Source: Geomonas diazotrophica
GTDB lineage: Bacteria > Desulfobacterota > Desulfuromonadia > Geobacterales > Geobacteraceae
Assembly: GCF_018919385.1 (NCBI RefSeq)
Contig: NZ_JAHLMF010000010.1
Span: 1 to 64,000, forward strand
Direction of reading: 5' to 3'
DNA length: 64,000 nucleotides
The notes under the pieces are model-generated. The model was not told the DNA's origin, searched no databases, and worked only from the letters and a program-made list of their open reading frames with translations. Shown here piece by piece: positions 23,454-31,230 of the stretch (position 1 is its first letter; each line of letters opens with the position of its first letter). A program made the position numbers and the translations under genes.

Positions 23454-25568
23454 CTACTGCGGCAGCACTCCCCCATGCGTCGAACGGGCCAGTGCCCCCT
23501 CGAACTCCACCGCGGGGAGCGGCCGGCAGATCAGGTCCCCTTGCACCTCGTCGCAGCCGTAGGTCCTCATGAGCTCCAGTTGCTCCGGCCGCTCCACCCC
23601 CACGGCGTTCACCCTGAGCTTCAGGCTGTGCGACATGCAGATCATCGCGGTCACCACGTCCAGGTTGTCCGGGTTGTCGAGGTTCCTGATGAAGCTGCGG
23701 TCTATCTTCAGCTTGGCGATGGGAAGCTGCCTGATCCGCTGCAGCGACGAGGAGCCGACGCCGAAGTCGTCGATCGAGAACGCCACCCCCGCTTCGGTGA
23801 GCCGCAGCATGTTCTGTCGCGACGTCCCGCCGTTTTCCATGATGGCACGCTCCGGGATGTCCATCTGCAGCGTCCCCGCTTCGATGCCGGTCTCTGAGAG
23901 GGCGGCCAGGGTCTGTTCCAGGAAATGGGGTTGGTGGAACTCCCGGTTGGAGAGGTTCACCGCCAGCGACAGGCCGAACCCCTTTTCCTGCCACTTTTTC
24001 ACCTGGCCGCAGGCGTGGTGGATGACCCACTCCCCGATCGGCACTATGGCGCCGCTTTCCTCGGCGACGGTAATGAACTGCTCCGGGAGCAGCAGGCCCC
24101 GCTCCGGGTGGTGCCAGCGCAAAAGTGCCTCCGCCGCGATTATCCTTCCGTCGCCCAGGTTAAGCAGGGGCTGGTACAGCAGTTCCAGTTCCCCCCTGGA
24201 TACCGCCTGGCGTAGTTGCCGCTCCAGGTTCTGGCGGTTCAGCGTGCGGGCGTTGATCTCGTTGTTGTAGAACTGGTAGCTGCTGCCCCGGTTCTGCTTT
24301 GCCACGTACATGGCACCGTCGGCCTTTTGCAGCAGCTCCTCGCAGGAATCCCCGTCGTCCGGGAACATGCTGATGCCGACGCTCGTCCCCACCTTCACCT
24401 CGATCCCTTCCAGCCGAAACGGCGCTTGAAAGACCCCCACGATCTTGTTGACCACGGTGCCGACGTCGTCGGGCTGCGCCAGGTCCGGCATGAGCACGTT
24501 GAACTCGTCGCCTCCGATGCGCGCCACCGTGTCTGACTCGCGCACGCAGGCTTTGAGCCTCTGGGCCACCGACTGCAACAGCAGGTCCCCCGCTGCATGC
24601 CCCAGTGTGTCGTTGATCTGCTTGAAATGGTTCAGGTCGAGGAAGAGCACGGCGAGGCTCTTGCGGTTGCGGCGCGCCTGCGCAAGCTCCAGGGCGAGGA
24701 AGTCCATGAAGAGCTTGCGGTTGGGTAGGTCGGTCAGGGTGTCGTGCTGAGCCTGGTGCTTGATCACCTGCTCCAGCCGCTTGCGCTCGCTGATGTCCTT
24801 GAACAGGGTGAGCAGGAACGGGCTCCCGTCCATGTCGATGCTGTCCGCCGATACCAGTCCCTCCAGCTCCTGCCCCGACTTCCCCCTGATGCGTACCTCG
24901 AGGTCGCGCACGACCCCTGTTCGTGCCACCTCCCGAAGCAGCGCCTCGGGCTGCCCTGCATCGAGCCATAACCCGAGCTCAGCGGTGCTGCGGCCGATCA
25001 CCTCCTCCCGGTCGAATCCCAGCACCCGCAGGAACGCCTCGTTCACCTCGACCAGCCTGAGGTCTCCCAAGCTCGCGATGCTCAAGAGGTCGGGGGTGGC
25101 CTGGAAGATGGTTGAGAAGCGCCGCTCAGAGGCGCGAAGGGCGGCCACCTGCTGGGCCACCAGACGTCTCAGGGTGATCTTTTCGCCGATTCGGTCCAGC
25201 ACCCGGAACAGTTCCGGGTAGTTGACCGGTTTCAACACGTAATGGTCCATCCCGATTTCGATGGCGTTCATGAGGTAGGTGGTCTCGCTGTGGGCGGTGA
25301 CCGCCACGATGGTGGCGTCGGGATCGATCTCCTTGATCTCACGCGCCATGGCGATGCCGTTCATCTGCGGCATGTTGATGTCGGTGACCACCACGTCGGG
25401 GCGGTACTGACGGTACAGCTCGAGCCCCCCCCTTCCGTCGTCGGCCGCGTAGATCTTGATCCCCGGGTAGTTGAGGGCGATCATCCTGGCGATCATCTCG
25501 CGCGCCTCGACCTCGTCCTCGACGAGGAGCAGGGCTGCATCCTTGAAGCGCTGGCGGGGTTGTTCCAT
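23454..25568 (-). CDS. REC-PAS-GGDEF-EAL protein with a degenerate EAL domain
   Basis: A 704-residue cyclic-di-GMP regulator. A receiver (about 12-130) has Asp in VVVTDINMP, and a PAS domain runs about 150-265. The GGDEF domain has an intact RIGGDEF near 349 and an inhibitory-site RESD five residues before it. The EAL domain has AEALLRW near 476, the NLS Asn, DDFG, KIDRSF and VQG. The usual AEGVE loop reads AVGVE (near 656): the Glu that acts as general base in active phosphodiesterases is Val. The protein is therefore probably a phosphorylation-controlled diguanylate cyclase with weak or no phosphodiesterase activity. It is the last gene of a four-gene operon, 3 bp after the seven-PAS kinase. 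Confidence 0.9.
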   Translation of the reverse strand: MEQPRQRFKDAALLLVEDEVEAREMIARMIALNYPGIKIYAADDGRGGLELYRQYRPDVVVTDINMPQMNGIAMAREIKEIDPDATIVAVTAHSETTYLMNAIEIGMDHYVLKPVNYPELFRVLDRIGEKITLRRLVAQQVAALRASERRFSTIFQATPDLLSIASLGDLRLVEVNEAFLRVLGFDREEVIGRSTAELGLWLDAGQPEALLREVARTGVVRDLEVRIRGKSGQELEGLVSADSIDMDGSPFLLTLFKDISERKRLEQVIKHQAQHDTLTDLPNRKLFMDFLALELAQARRNRKSLAVLFLDLNHFKQINDTLGHAAGDLLLQSVAQRLKACVRESDTVARIGGDEFNVLMPDLAQPDDVGTVVNKIVGVFQAPFRLEGIEVKVGTSVGISMFPDDGDSCEELLQKADGAMYVAKQNRGSSYQFYNNEINARTLNRQNLERQLRQAVSRGELELLYQPLLNLGDGRIIAAEALLRWHHPERGLLLPEQFITVAEESGAIVPIGEWVIHHACGQVKKWQEKGFGLSLAVNLSNREFHQPHFLEQTLAALSETGIEAGTLQMDIPERAIMENGGTSRQNMLRLTEAGVAFSIDDFGVGSSSLQRIRQLPIAKLKIDRSFIRNLDNPDNLDVVTAMICMSHSLKLRVNAVGVERPEQLELMRTYGCDEVQGDLICRPLPAVEFEGALARSTHGGVLPQ

Positions 25569-25571
25569 CTG

Positions 25572-28500
25572 TCACACCTCGATGCAGAATCGTGCGCCCT
25601 GCTCTGTGTTGCACACGGTGAGCGATCCTTTCATGTTCTTTTCCACGATGGTCTTGGACATGAACAGGCCGATGCCGGTGCCCTTGTCGGGCCCTTTTGT
25701 GGTGAAATAGGGATCGAAGACCTTGTCGATGATGTCGTCGGGAATCCCCCCCGCGTTGTCCTCGATGGAAAGCACGCTCTTCCCCTCTTTCCTTTCGAGC
25801 CGTACCACGATCTTGGGATTGGCTACCTTGCGCTCCAGCAGGGCGTCCTTGGCGTTCATCAGGATGTTGATCAGTACCTGCGAATATTCGTTGGGAAAGC
25901 CGAAGATCTCGGCCCCAGGGTCGGCTGCGACATCGAATTCGATCTTCGCCGCGGTGAAAGCGGCCTGCAGGATGGAGAGGGTCTGCTCGAGGATGGACGC
26001 CGCCATAAATTTCTGCTTCTCCTTTTCGGGTCCGAAGAAGTTGCGGAAGCCGTCGATGGTCTGGGACATGTAGTTGATGACCTGCATGGCGCGGGCGACG
26101 CTGTTTTCCAGGTACTCCCTGGTGAACAACCCCTGCTCGTAGAAGCTTGGGAGCTCCTGGACGATGAGTCCCAACGTGTTCAGCGGCTGACGCCACTGGT
26201 GCGCGATGTTCCCTATCATCTCACCCATGGCCGCCAGCCGTCCCTGCCTGATCAAGAGTTGCTCCTGCCTGCGCAGCTCTTCCACGGCGCGCACCCGCTC
26301 GGTCATCTCCTCCTTCAGCGCCTCCTGCGCGAGTACGCTGTCGGTGATGTTGAGGCAGGCGCCCACCAGCCTGAGCGGGATCCCGTGCTCGTCGTAGGAG
26401 ACCCGGGCGCGCATACTGAGCCAGCGCAGCTTGCCGTCGAGAGCTACGGTGCGGTACTCGGCGCTGTAGAGCCCGGCGCCGCTTGTGCTGCGGGCGTCTT
26501 TGACGATCTGCTCCAGCCGCCCGCGGTCCTCGGAATGTACCATCTGCAGCACGGCAGCGAGATCTATGGCGCTATCGCTGCCCAAACCGTAGTGCTGCTT
26601 GGCTATGGGGGACCAGTCCCCCTTGCCGGTCTGCAGGTTCACATCGAAGATGCCGAGGCCGGTCGCCTCGACGGCGAGCTTTAGCCTTGCTTCGCTCTCC
26701 TTGAGCGCCTGCTCGGCCCGCTTCAGCTCGGTAAGGTCCACGGCGAAGCCGATACCCTCTGCGGTCGAATCCGCCATCCGGGCGAGCGCGGTGAGCGCGG
26801 CTACGCGCTCGTTGGTCTTGCGCCTGATAAAGACCTTTTCGTAGGGGCGGCTGATGCCGCGAGTGATGGTTTCGTCCATCGCGGCCCGGTCCTTGGCGTA
26901 CTCCTCGGGGGTGGTGACGTCGGCAAGGCTCAGGGTCCCGCCGCGACACTCGGCTTCGTCGTAGCCTACCAGCTCACAGTAGGCGACGTTGGCGTCGGTG
27001 ATGAAGCCGTCCCGGTTCCAGAAGAAGATGGCCATCAGGCTCGACTCGTACAGCCAGCGGAACCTGGTCTCGCTGGCGCGCAATTTTTCCTGTGTCTCGC
27101 GCAGGTCGTTGATGTCGGTTGCCGTGCCGTACCACTTGACCACCCTCCCCGCCTCGTCCAGTTGTGGAGTGGCGCGGCTCAGGTGCCAGCGGAAGCCGTT
27201 ATTGCGGCATTTGATGCGCTGCTCGATTTGATAGGTCTCGCCGGTTGCGACGGAGTGCTGCCATGCCAGCGCGGTCCGCTCCCTGTCATCGGGGTGGACG
27301 CAGTCGCTGATCAACTGGTCGGGGTCGCCCAAGGTCTGGACCAGGATGCCGTGTTGCACGCCGGTGTAATTCTCGAAGTGGGCGTTGAGATAGTCCAGCT
27401 TGCCGTCCGGGTTGGCGGTCCAGACGATCTGAGGCATCGAATCGGCCAGGTTGCGGATGCGCTGGACGGACAGGCGCAACTCCTGCTCGATCGACTTGCG
27501 TGCGGTTACGTCGAAGATGACCCCGATGAAACGGCAGGAGGCTTCGTCGCACCAAAACCGCCCCAGCACGTTGACCCACAGCACCGCTTCGTTGTCCGCC
27601 CGGGTGATGCGGTGCTCGGAGTAGAACAGGTCGTGTTCGCGTCGGGCGCGGTCGAGTTCCGAGAGCACCTGGCCCTTGTCGGCGGGAATGATCAGGTCCT
27701 GCCACATGGACAAAGTCGCTTCCCCGGTCTCCTCCTGCGGCGCAGGGTACCCCAGCAGCAGGTAGTGGCGCCGCGACCAGATCCCTTTCCCGCTGGCGAC
27801 ATCCATGTCGCAGGAGCCCATCTCGGCCGCGTCCAGGGCCAGCTTCAGGCGCTCCTCGCTCTCCAGGAGGGCCTTGGCGGCGCTCCTGCTCTCGGTGATG
27901 TCGGTGAACGCGGCAAGCCCCGAGATGATATTGCCGGAGATGTCGAGCAAAGGGGTGGCGTTGACGTTGATAAAGCCGCGGGTGCCGTCCCCCCGGGTGA
28001 TCTGGTATTCTTCGGCGAGCACCGTCTCGCCCTGCTGTATGGCGCGTATCAACGGGTACCTCTCGGCGGGCAGCGGCGCCCCGTCCAGGGTGTACATCTT
28101 CCATCGACGGTGGTCCGCGGTGCTGACCACCTCCCCCACGTCCTCCCGGAAGATGGCGCGGGTCAGTTCGTTGTGGTAGACGACCTTCCCGGAAGGGGCC
28201 TCGGCGATGATCACGCCTACGGGCAGTTGCTCGACCACCGCCTCGAACCGTTCCTGCTGGAAGGCGAGTTCCTTCAGCTTGGCATCGCGCTCGGCCTCGG
28301 CTTCCTTGCGCTGTGAGACGTCGCGGGCGATGACCTGGATTGCCGGGCTCCCCTGGTAGTCGATCCGGGTCGAGGAACTTTCCAGGAAGAGCTCGCCGCC
28401 GTCAAGCCGCAGCAGCCTGAACTCGAGCGTGGTACCTTCGTTCCCACCCATGACGGCCTCGATGCTGTTCCGCATCGCTTCGCGGTCTTTCGGGTGCACA

Positions 28501-29027
28501 AGCTCCAATATGGTGTGTTTTTGCAGCTGCGCCAGGTTGCGCGCGCCGTAGGTCCCGAGTGCGGCGCAGTTCGCGTAGAGGAAGGAGCCGTCCCGGTGCA
28601 CCAGGACGGCGTCCGGCGCCATCTCGACCAGGGCTCGATAGTAGCGCTCGCTCTCGCGCAGCAGCCGCTCCTTCTGGATCCGTTCCGCGTTTTCCCGGGC
28701 GATGATCGATATGCCGGTGAGTCCCCCTTGCGGGTCGAAGATGGGCGAAAGGGTGAGGGAGACCTGGACCTCGCGTCCCCCCTTGGCCAGGCGTACCGTC
28801 TCGAGGTTTCGGATCTTCTCGCCCAGCAGCACCCTCGCGGTGATTTGGTCCAGCTCGTCGAGGCGGTCCTGGGGTACCAGCATCTTGATGCTGCGCCCCA
28901 CGGTCTCCTCGGCGCTGTAGCCGTAGAGGCTTTCCGCCGCGTGGTTCCAACTGGTGATGATCCCGTCGGGGGTTTTGCTGAAGATGGCGTCGTTCGAGGA
29001 GTCGACGATGGCCGCCAGATGCGCCAT
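25572..29027 (-). CDS. soluble histidine kinase with seven PAS domains
   Basis: The 1151-residue protein has no membrane helix. PAS domains begin near residues 3, 130, 262, 392, 520, 654 and 779, several with clear PAC ends. A DHp helix with NIAHQWRQPLN near 940 and a HATPase domain (about 1020-1151) with GTGIGLFMSKTIVEKN follow. The AHQWRQPLN H-box defines a kinase class common in Geobacteraceae and Epsilonproteobacteria. The ATG at 29027 has AAGGAAG five bases upstream and lies directly before the first PAS; an in-frame TTG at 29087 is less likely. Many PAS domains suggest integration of several redox or ligand signals. Its neighbours, a REC-kinase upstream and a REC-GGDEF-EAL downstream, are likely phosphorelay partners. 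Confidence 0.88.
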   Translation of the reverse strand: MAHLAAIVDSSNDAIFSKTPDGIITSWNHAAESLYGYSAEETVGRSIKMLVPQDRLDELDQITARVLLGEKIRNLETVRLAKGGREVQVSLTLSPIFDPQGGLTGISIIARENAERIQKERLLRESERYYRALVEMAPDAVLVHRDGSFLYANCAALGTYGARNLAQLQKHTILELVHPKDREAMRNSIEAVMGGNEGTTLEFRLLRLDGGELFLESSSTRIDYQGSPAIQVIARDVSQRKEAEAERDAKLKELAFQQERFEAVVEQLPVGVIIAEAPSGKVVYHNELTRAIFREDVGEVVSTADHRRWKMYTLDGAPLPAERYPLIRAIQQGETVLAEEYQITRGDGTRGFINVNATPLLDISGNIISGLAAFTDITESRSAAKALLESEERLKLALDAAEMGSCDMDVASGKGIWSRRHYLLLGYPAPQEETGEATLSMWQDLIIPADKGQVLSELDRARREHDLFYSEHRITRADNEAVLWVNVLGRFWCDEASCRFIGVIFDVTARKSIEQELRLSVQRIRNLADSMPQIVWTANPDGKLDYLNAHFENYTGVQHGILVQTLGDPDQLISDCVHPDDRERTALAWQHSVATGETYQIEQRIKCRNNGFRWHLSRATPQLDEAGRVVKWYGTATDINDLRETQEKLRASETRFRWLYESSLMAIFFWNRDGFITDANVAYCELVGYDEAECRGGTLSLADVTTPEEYAKDRAAMDETITRGISRPYEKVFIRRKTNERVAALTALARMADSTAEGIGFAVDLTELKRAEQALKESEARLKLAVEATGLGIFDVNLQTGKGDWSPIAKQHYGLGSDSAIDLAAVLQMVHSEDRGRLEQIVKDARSTSGAGLYSAEYRTVALDGKLRWLSMRARVSYDEHGIPLRLVGACLNITDSVLAQEALKEEMTERVRAVEELRRQEQLLIRQGRLAAMGEMIGNIAHQWRQPLNTLGLIVQELPSFYEQGLFTREYLENSVARAMQVINYMSQTIDGFRNFFGPEKEKQKFMAASILEQTLSILQAAFTAAKIEFDVAADPGAEIFGFPNEYSQVLINILMNAKDALLERKVANPKIVVRLERKEGKSVLSIEDNAGGIPDDIIDKVFDPYFTTKGPDKGTGIGLFMSKTIVEKNMKGSLTVCNTEQGARFCIEV

Positions 29028-29091
29028 GGCGTCTTCCTTGTCGGCTGCCTGGATCTCCCCTGGTTTTCGCGTCCTGACGCCTCGCAAGGGC

Positions 29092-30678
29092 CTATGCCTC
29101 CTTGAGGTAGCTGCCCGATTCCGGGTTCGGCTCCAGGGTGAAATAGAAGCTGGCCCCCTGCCCCACCTCCCCTTCCGCCCACATACGTCCCCCGTGCCTG
29201 AGCACGATGCTGTGCGCGGTGGCGAGCCCGATCCCGGTCCCCCCCCAGCCGAACTCCCCGGGCGCGTGGATGGTCTGGAAGGGCTTGAACAGTTTTTGCG
29301 CGTACTTCATGTTGAACCCGGCGCCGTTGTCGCGCACGAAGTAGGCCCGCACGCCTTGCTGGTCCGTCCAGCCGAATTCGATGCGTCCCTGCTCCTTCTT
29401 CGAGGTGAACTTCCAGGCGTTTCCAAGGAGTTGTCCCAAGGCTTTTTCCAGGAGTTCCGGGTCACCCTTCACCCGGGCCCCTTCCGCGATTACGAACTCC
29501 ACCTTGCGCTGGGGCTCGCCAGCGGCCAGAGAGCGGGCGATGCCGCGGGCGAACGCGCTCAGGTCGGTGTCCCGTATGGTAAGGGTGCAGCGCGCCAGGT
29601 GGGTCAGGCTGTTAAATGCGTCCATGATCTGCTTGATCTGCTGCACAACGCTGGCCGATCGTTCCGCGTACTGGCGGCAGTTGGCATGGCCGCAGACCCC
29701 GCAATCCTCGACGAGGGCGGTACAGAACCCTTCCAGGCGCGCCACCGGCGCCCTGAGATCGTGGGAAACGAAGTAGCTGAAGTTCTCGAGCTCGCTCACC
29801 GTGGCCTGCAGCAGTGAGGTCCGTTGCAACACGCGCCGTTCCAGTTCCTCGGTCAGCAAACGGATTTGCTGTTCGGCCTGTTTAAGCTCCGTCACGTCAT
29901 GGCAGGTGCCGATCACACCGCTTGCGCCTCCGGTCTCCCGGACCCCTTCGACGTCAATCCGCACGATCCGCACGTCCCCCTCCGGCCGCAGCACCCGGAC
30001 GAATTTGTGCTCCGGCTGGTGATCAGGGGAGAGTGCGCTCTGCATCGAACTCGCCACCTCTTCGCGGTCGTCCGGGTGGAAGCGTTCCAGAAACGAGTGG
30101 TAGGAGGGGGGGATGGCGCCGGGCGCCAGCCCGCAGATGCGGTACATCTCGTCGGACCAGTCCATGTTCTCCGCGTCGATGCCCCGCTGCCAGCTCCCCA
30201 AATGAGCTATGCGCTGGGCCGCGGCGAGCTGACACTCGCTTTGGGCGAGGCGCCGGTGCTGTGCGCTCACCAGCCGCTTAAGCTCGATCTGCTCGAGTAC
30301 CTTGTCGAGCACCGTGAAGAGTTCTTGGTAATTGAGTGGCTTGAGGACGTAGTGGTGCACGCCGATCTCGATGGCGCTCAAAAGGTAGGAGGTGTCGCTG
30401 TGTGCGGTGACGGCGATGATGCTTACCTCGGGGTTGATGGCCTTTATCTCGCGGGACATCCGGATCCCGTCCATGACCGGCATGTTGATGTCGGTCATCA
30501 CGATCTCCGGAGTGTGCTGCCGGTACAGTTCCAACGCCTGCAAACCGTTGTCGGCGCAGTGGACGGTGAGGTGCGGGTAGTTCATGGCCAGCATCCTGGT
30601 CACCATCTGGCGGGCGTCGGCTTCGTCCTCGACGTAGAGCATGCTGGCGCCTGCGCCCTCCCGAGCCTCGTCTTTCAT
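29092..30678 (-). CDS. REC-PAS-histidine kinase with a Cys cluster in the DHp hairpin
   Basis: A 528-residue protein: receiver about 12-130 (Asp in IVMTDINMP), PAS about 155-270, H-box FVSHDLRAPVARL near 304, and HATPase about 395-520 with DNGAGFN and GTGIGLATAHSIV. A C-x2-C-x4-C cluster (Cys326, 329, 334) replaces the usual loop between the two DHp helices, and could bind a metal or form disulfides. An N-terminal receiver on a kinase lets an upstream kinase control it. Its receiver is closely similar in sequence to that of the GGDEF-EAL protein three genes on, including the MNYPH/LNYPG and HYVLKPxNYxEL stretches. The start overlaps the response-regulator stop by 4 bp (ATGA). Confidence 0.88.
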   Translation of the reverse strand: MKDEAREGAGASMLYVEDEADARQMVTRMLAMNYPHLTVHCADNGLQALELYRQHTPEIVMTDINMPVMDGIRMSREIKAINPEVSIIAVTAHSDTSYLLSAIEIGVHHYVLKPLNYQELFTVLDKVLEQIELKRLVSAQHRRLAQSECQLAAAQRIAHLGSWQRGIDAENMDWSDEMYRICGLAPGAIPPSYHSFLERFHPDDREEVASSMQSALSPDHQPEHKFVRVLRPEGDVRIVRIDVEGVRETGGASGVIGTCHDVTELKQAEQQIRLLTEELERRVLQRTSLLQATVSELENFSYFVSHDLRAPVARLEGFCTALVEDCGVCGHANCRQYAERSASVVQQIKQIMDAFNSLTHLARCTLTIRDTDLSAFARGIARSLAAGEPQRKVEFVIAEGARVKGDPELLEKALGQLLGNAWKFTSKKEQGRIEFGWTDQQGVRAYFVRDNGAGFNMKYAQKLFKPFQTIHAPGEFGWGGTGIGLATAHSIVLRHGGRMWAEGEVGQGASFYFTLEPNPESGSYLKEA

Positions 30679-31073
30679 TGAGCCCCCTCGTTGCGCGACA
30701 GGATACCCTGCAAACGCTCAACCGTCATCGGCTTGTAGATGTAATCGACCACGCCGAGTTCCCTGCACTGCTCCTGGTCGGTCTCGTTGTCGGATGAGGT
30801 GAGTACGGCCACCGTAAGAACCTGCAGCTTGGCGCTCGCCCTGATGGCACGCAAAAGGTCGAGCCCGCTGATCTTGGGGAGCTTAAGGTCCAGCAGCACC
30901 AGCTTGATTTGGTAGTAGCTGTCATCCTGCTCCATGCGCCTGAGCAGTTCGTCGGCCTCTTCCCCGTCCCGAGCGGTAAGGATCTCGTGTTGGCAGGCCT
31001 TGCCTATGATGCGGCTGGCCAGGAACAGGTCGTCGGGGTTGTCTTCGACGAGCAGGATGTACGATGGCGCCAT
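30675..31073 (-). CDS. single-domain response regulator, Rcp1-like
   Basis: The 132-residue CheY-like receiver has acidic pair EDN near residue 10, phospho-acceptor Asp in LVLLDLKLPKISG, switch Thr in AVLTSS and Lys in YIYKPM. The LDLKLP motif and lack of an output domain are typical of the Rcp1 group that shuttles phosphate from PAS or phytochrome-like kinases. The ATG at 31073 has GGAG upstream; the longer open frame to 31196 covers the transcribed leader and a hairpin and is not likely coding. It is the first gene of the second signalling operon and overlaps the next gene by 4 bp. Confidence 0.88.
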   Translation of the reverse strand: MAPSYILLVEDNPDDLFLASRIIGKACQHEILTARDGEEADELLRRMEQDDSYYQIKLVLLDLKLPKISGLDLLRAIRASAKLQVLTVAVLTSSDNETDQEQCRELGVVDYIYKPMTVERLQGILSRNEGAQ

Positions 31074-31106
31074 GAGCTTCTCCGCGCCGGCGAGGGCCGT
31101 CGGCCG

Positions 31107-31146
31107 AAAAAAAGCCGAGCGTTTCAGATTGTTGCGTCTGCTCGGC
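31107..31146 (-). terminator. leader terminator / attenuator hairpin of the second signalling operon
   Basis: On the minus strand a GCCGAGC/GCTCGGC 7-bp stem (31146-31140 and 31120-31114) with a 19-nt loop is followed by seven T (31113-31107). It lies between the promoter at 31203-31230 and the first gene at 31073, not after a gene. Its loop carries AACAATCTG, which is complementary to GATTGTT and to CAGATT further upstream in the same leader, so alternative folding is possible. Confidence 0.55.
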
Positions 31147-31202
31147 CGCCTGCCAGTGCGGCAGTGGTTAGAATCTGTGTCTTTGCACATTAACAATCGC
31201 TT

Positions 31203-31230
31203 ATTCTAGCCTGCTCCGTCACCTTGTCAA
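31203..31230 (-). promoter_or_regulatory. sigma70-type promoter of the second signalling operon
   Basis: On the minus strand a consensus TTGACA (31230-31225), 16-bp spacer and TAGAAT (31208-31203). It overlaps the last codons of the upstream kinase gene, so the downstream operon can be transcribed independently. Confidence 0.75.
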
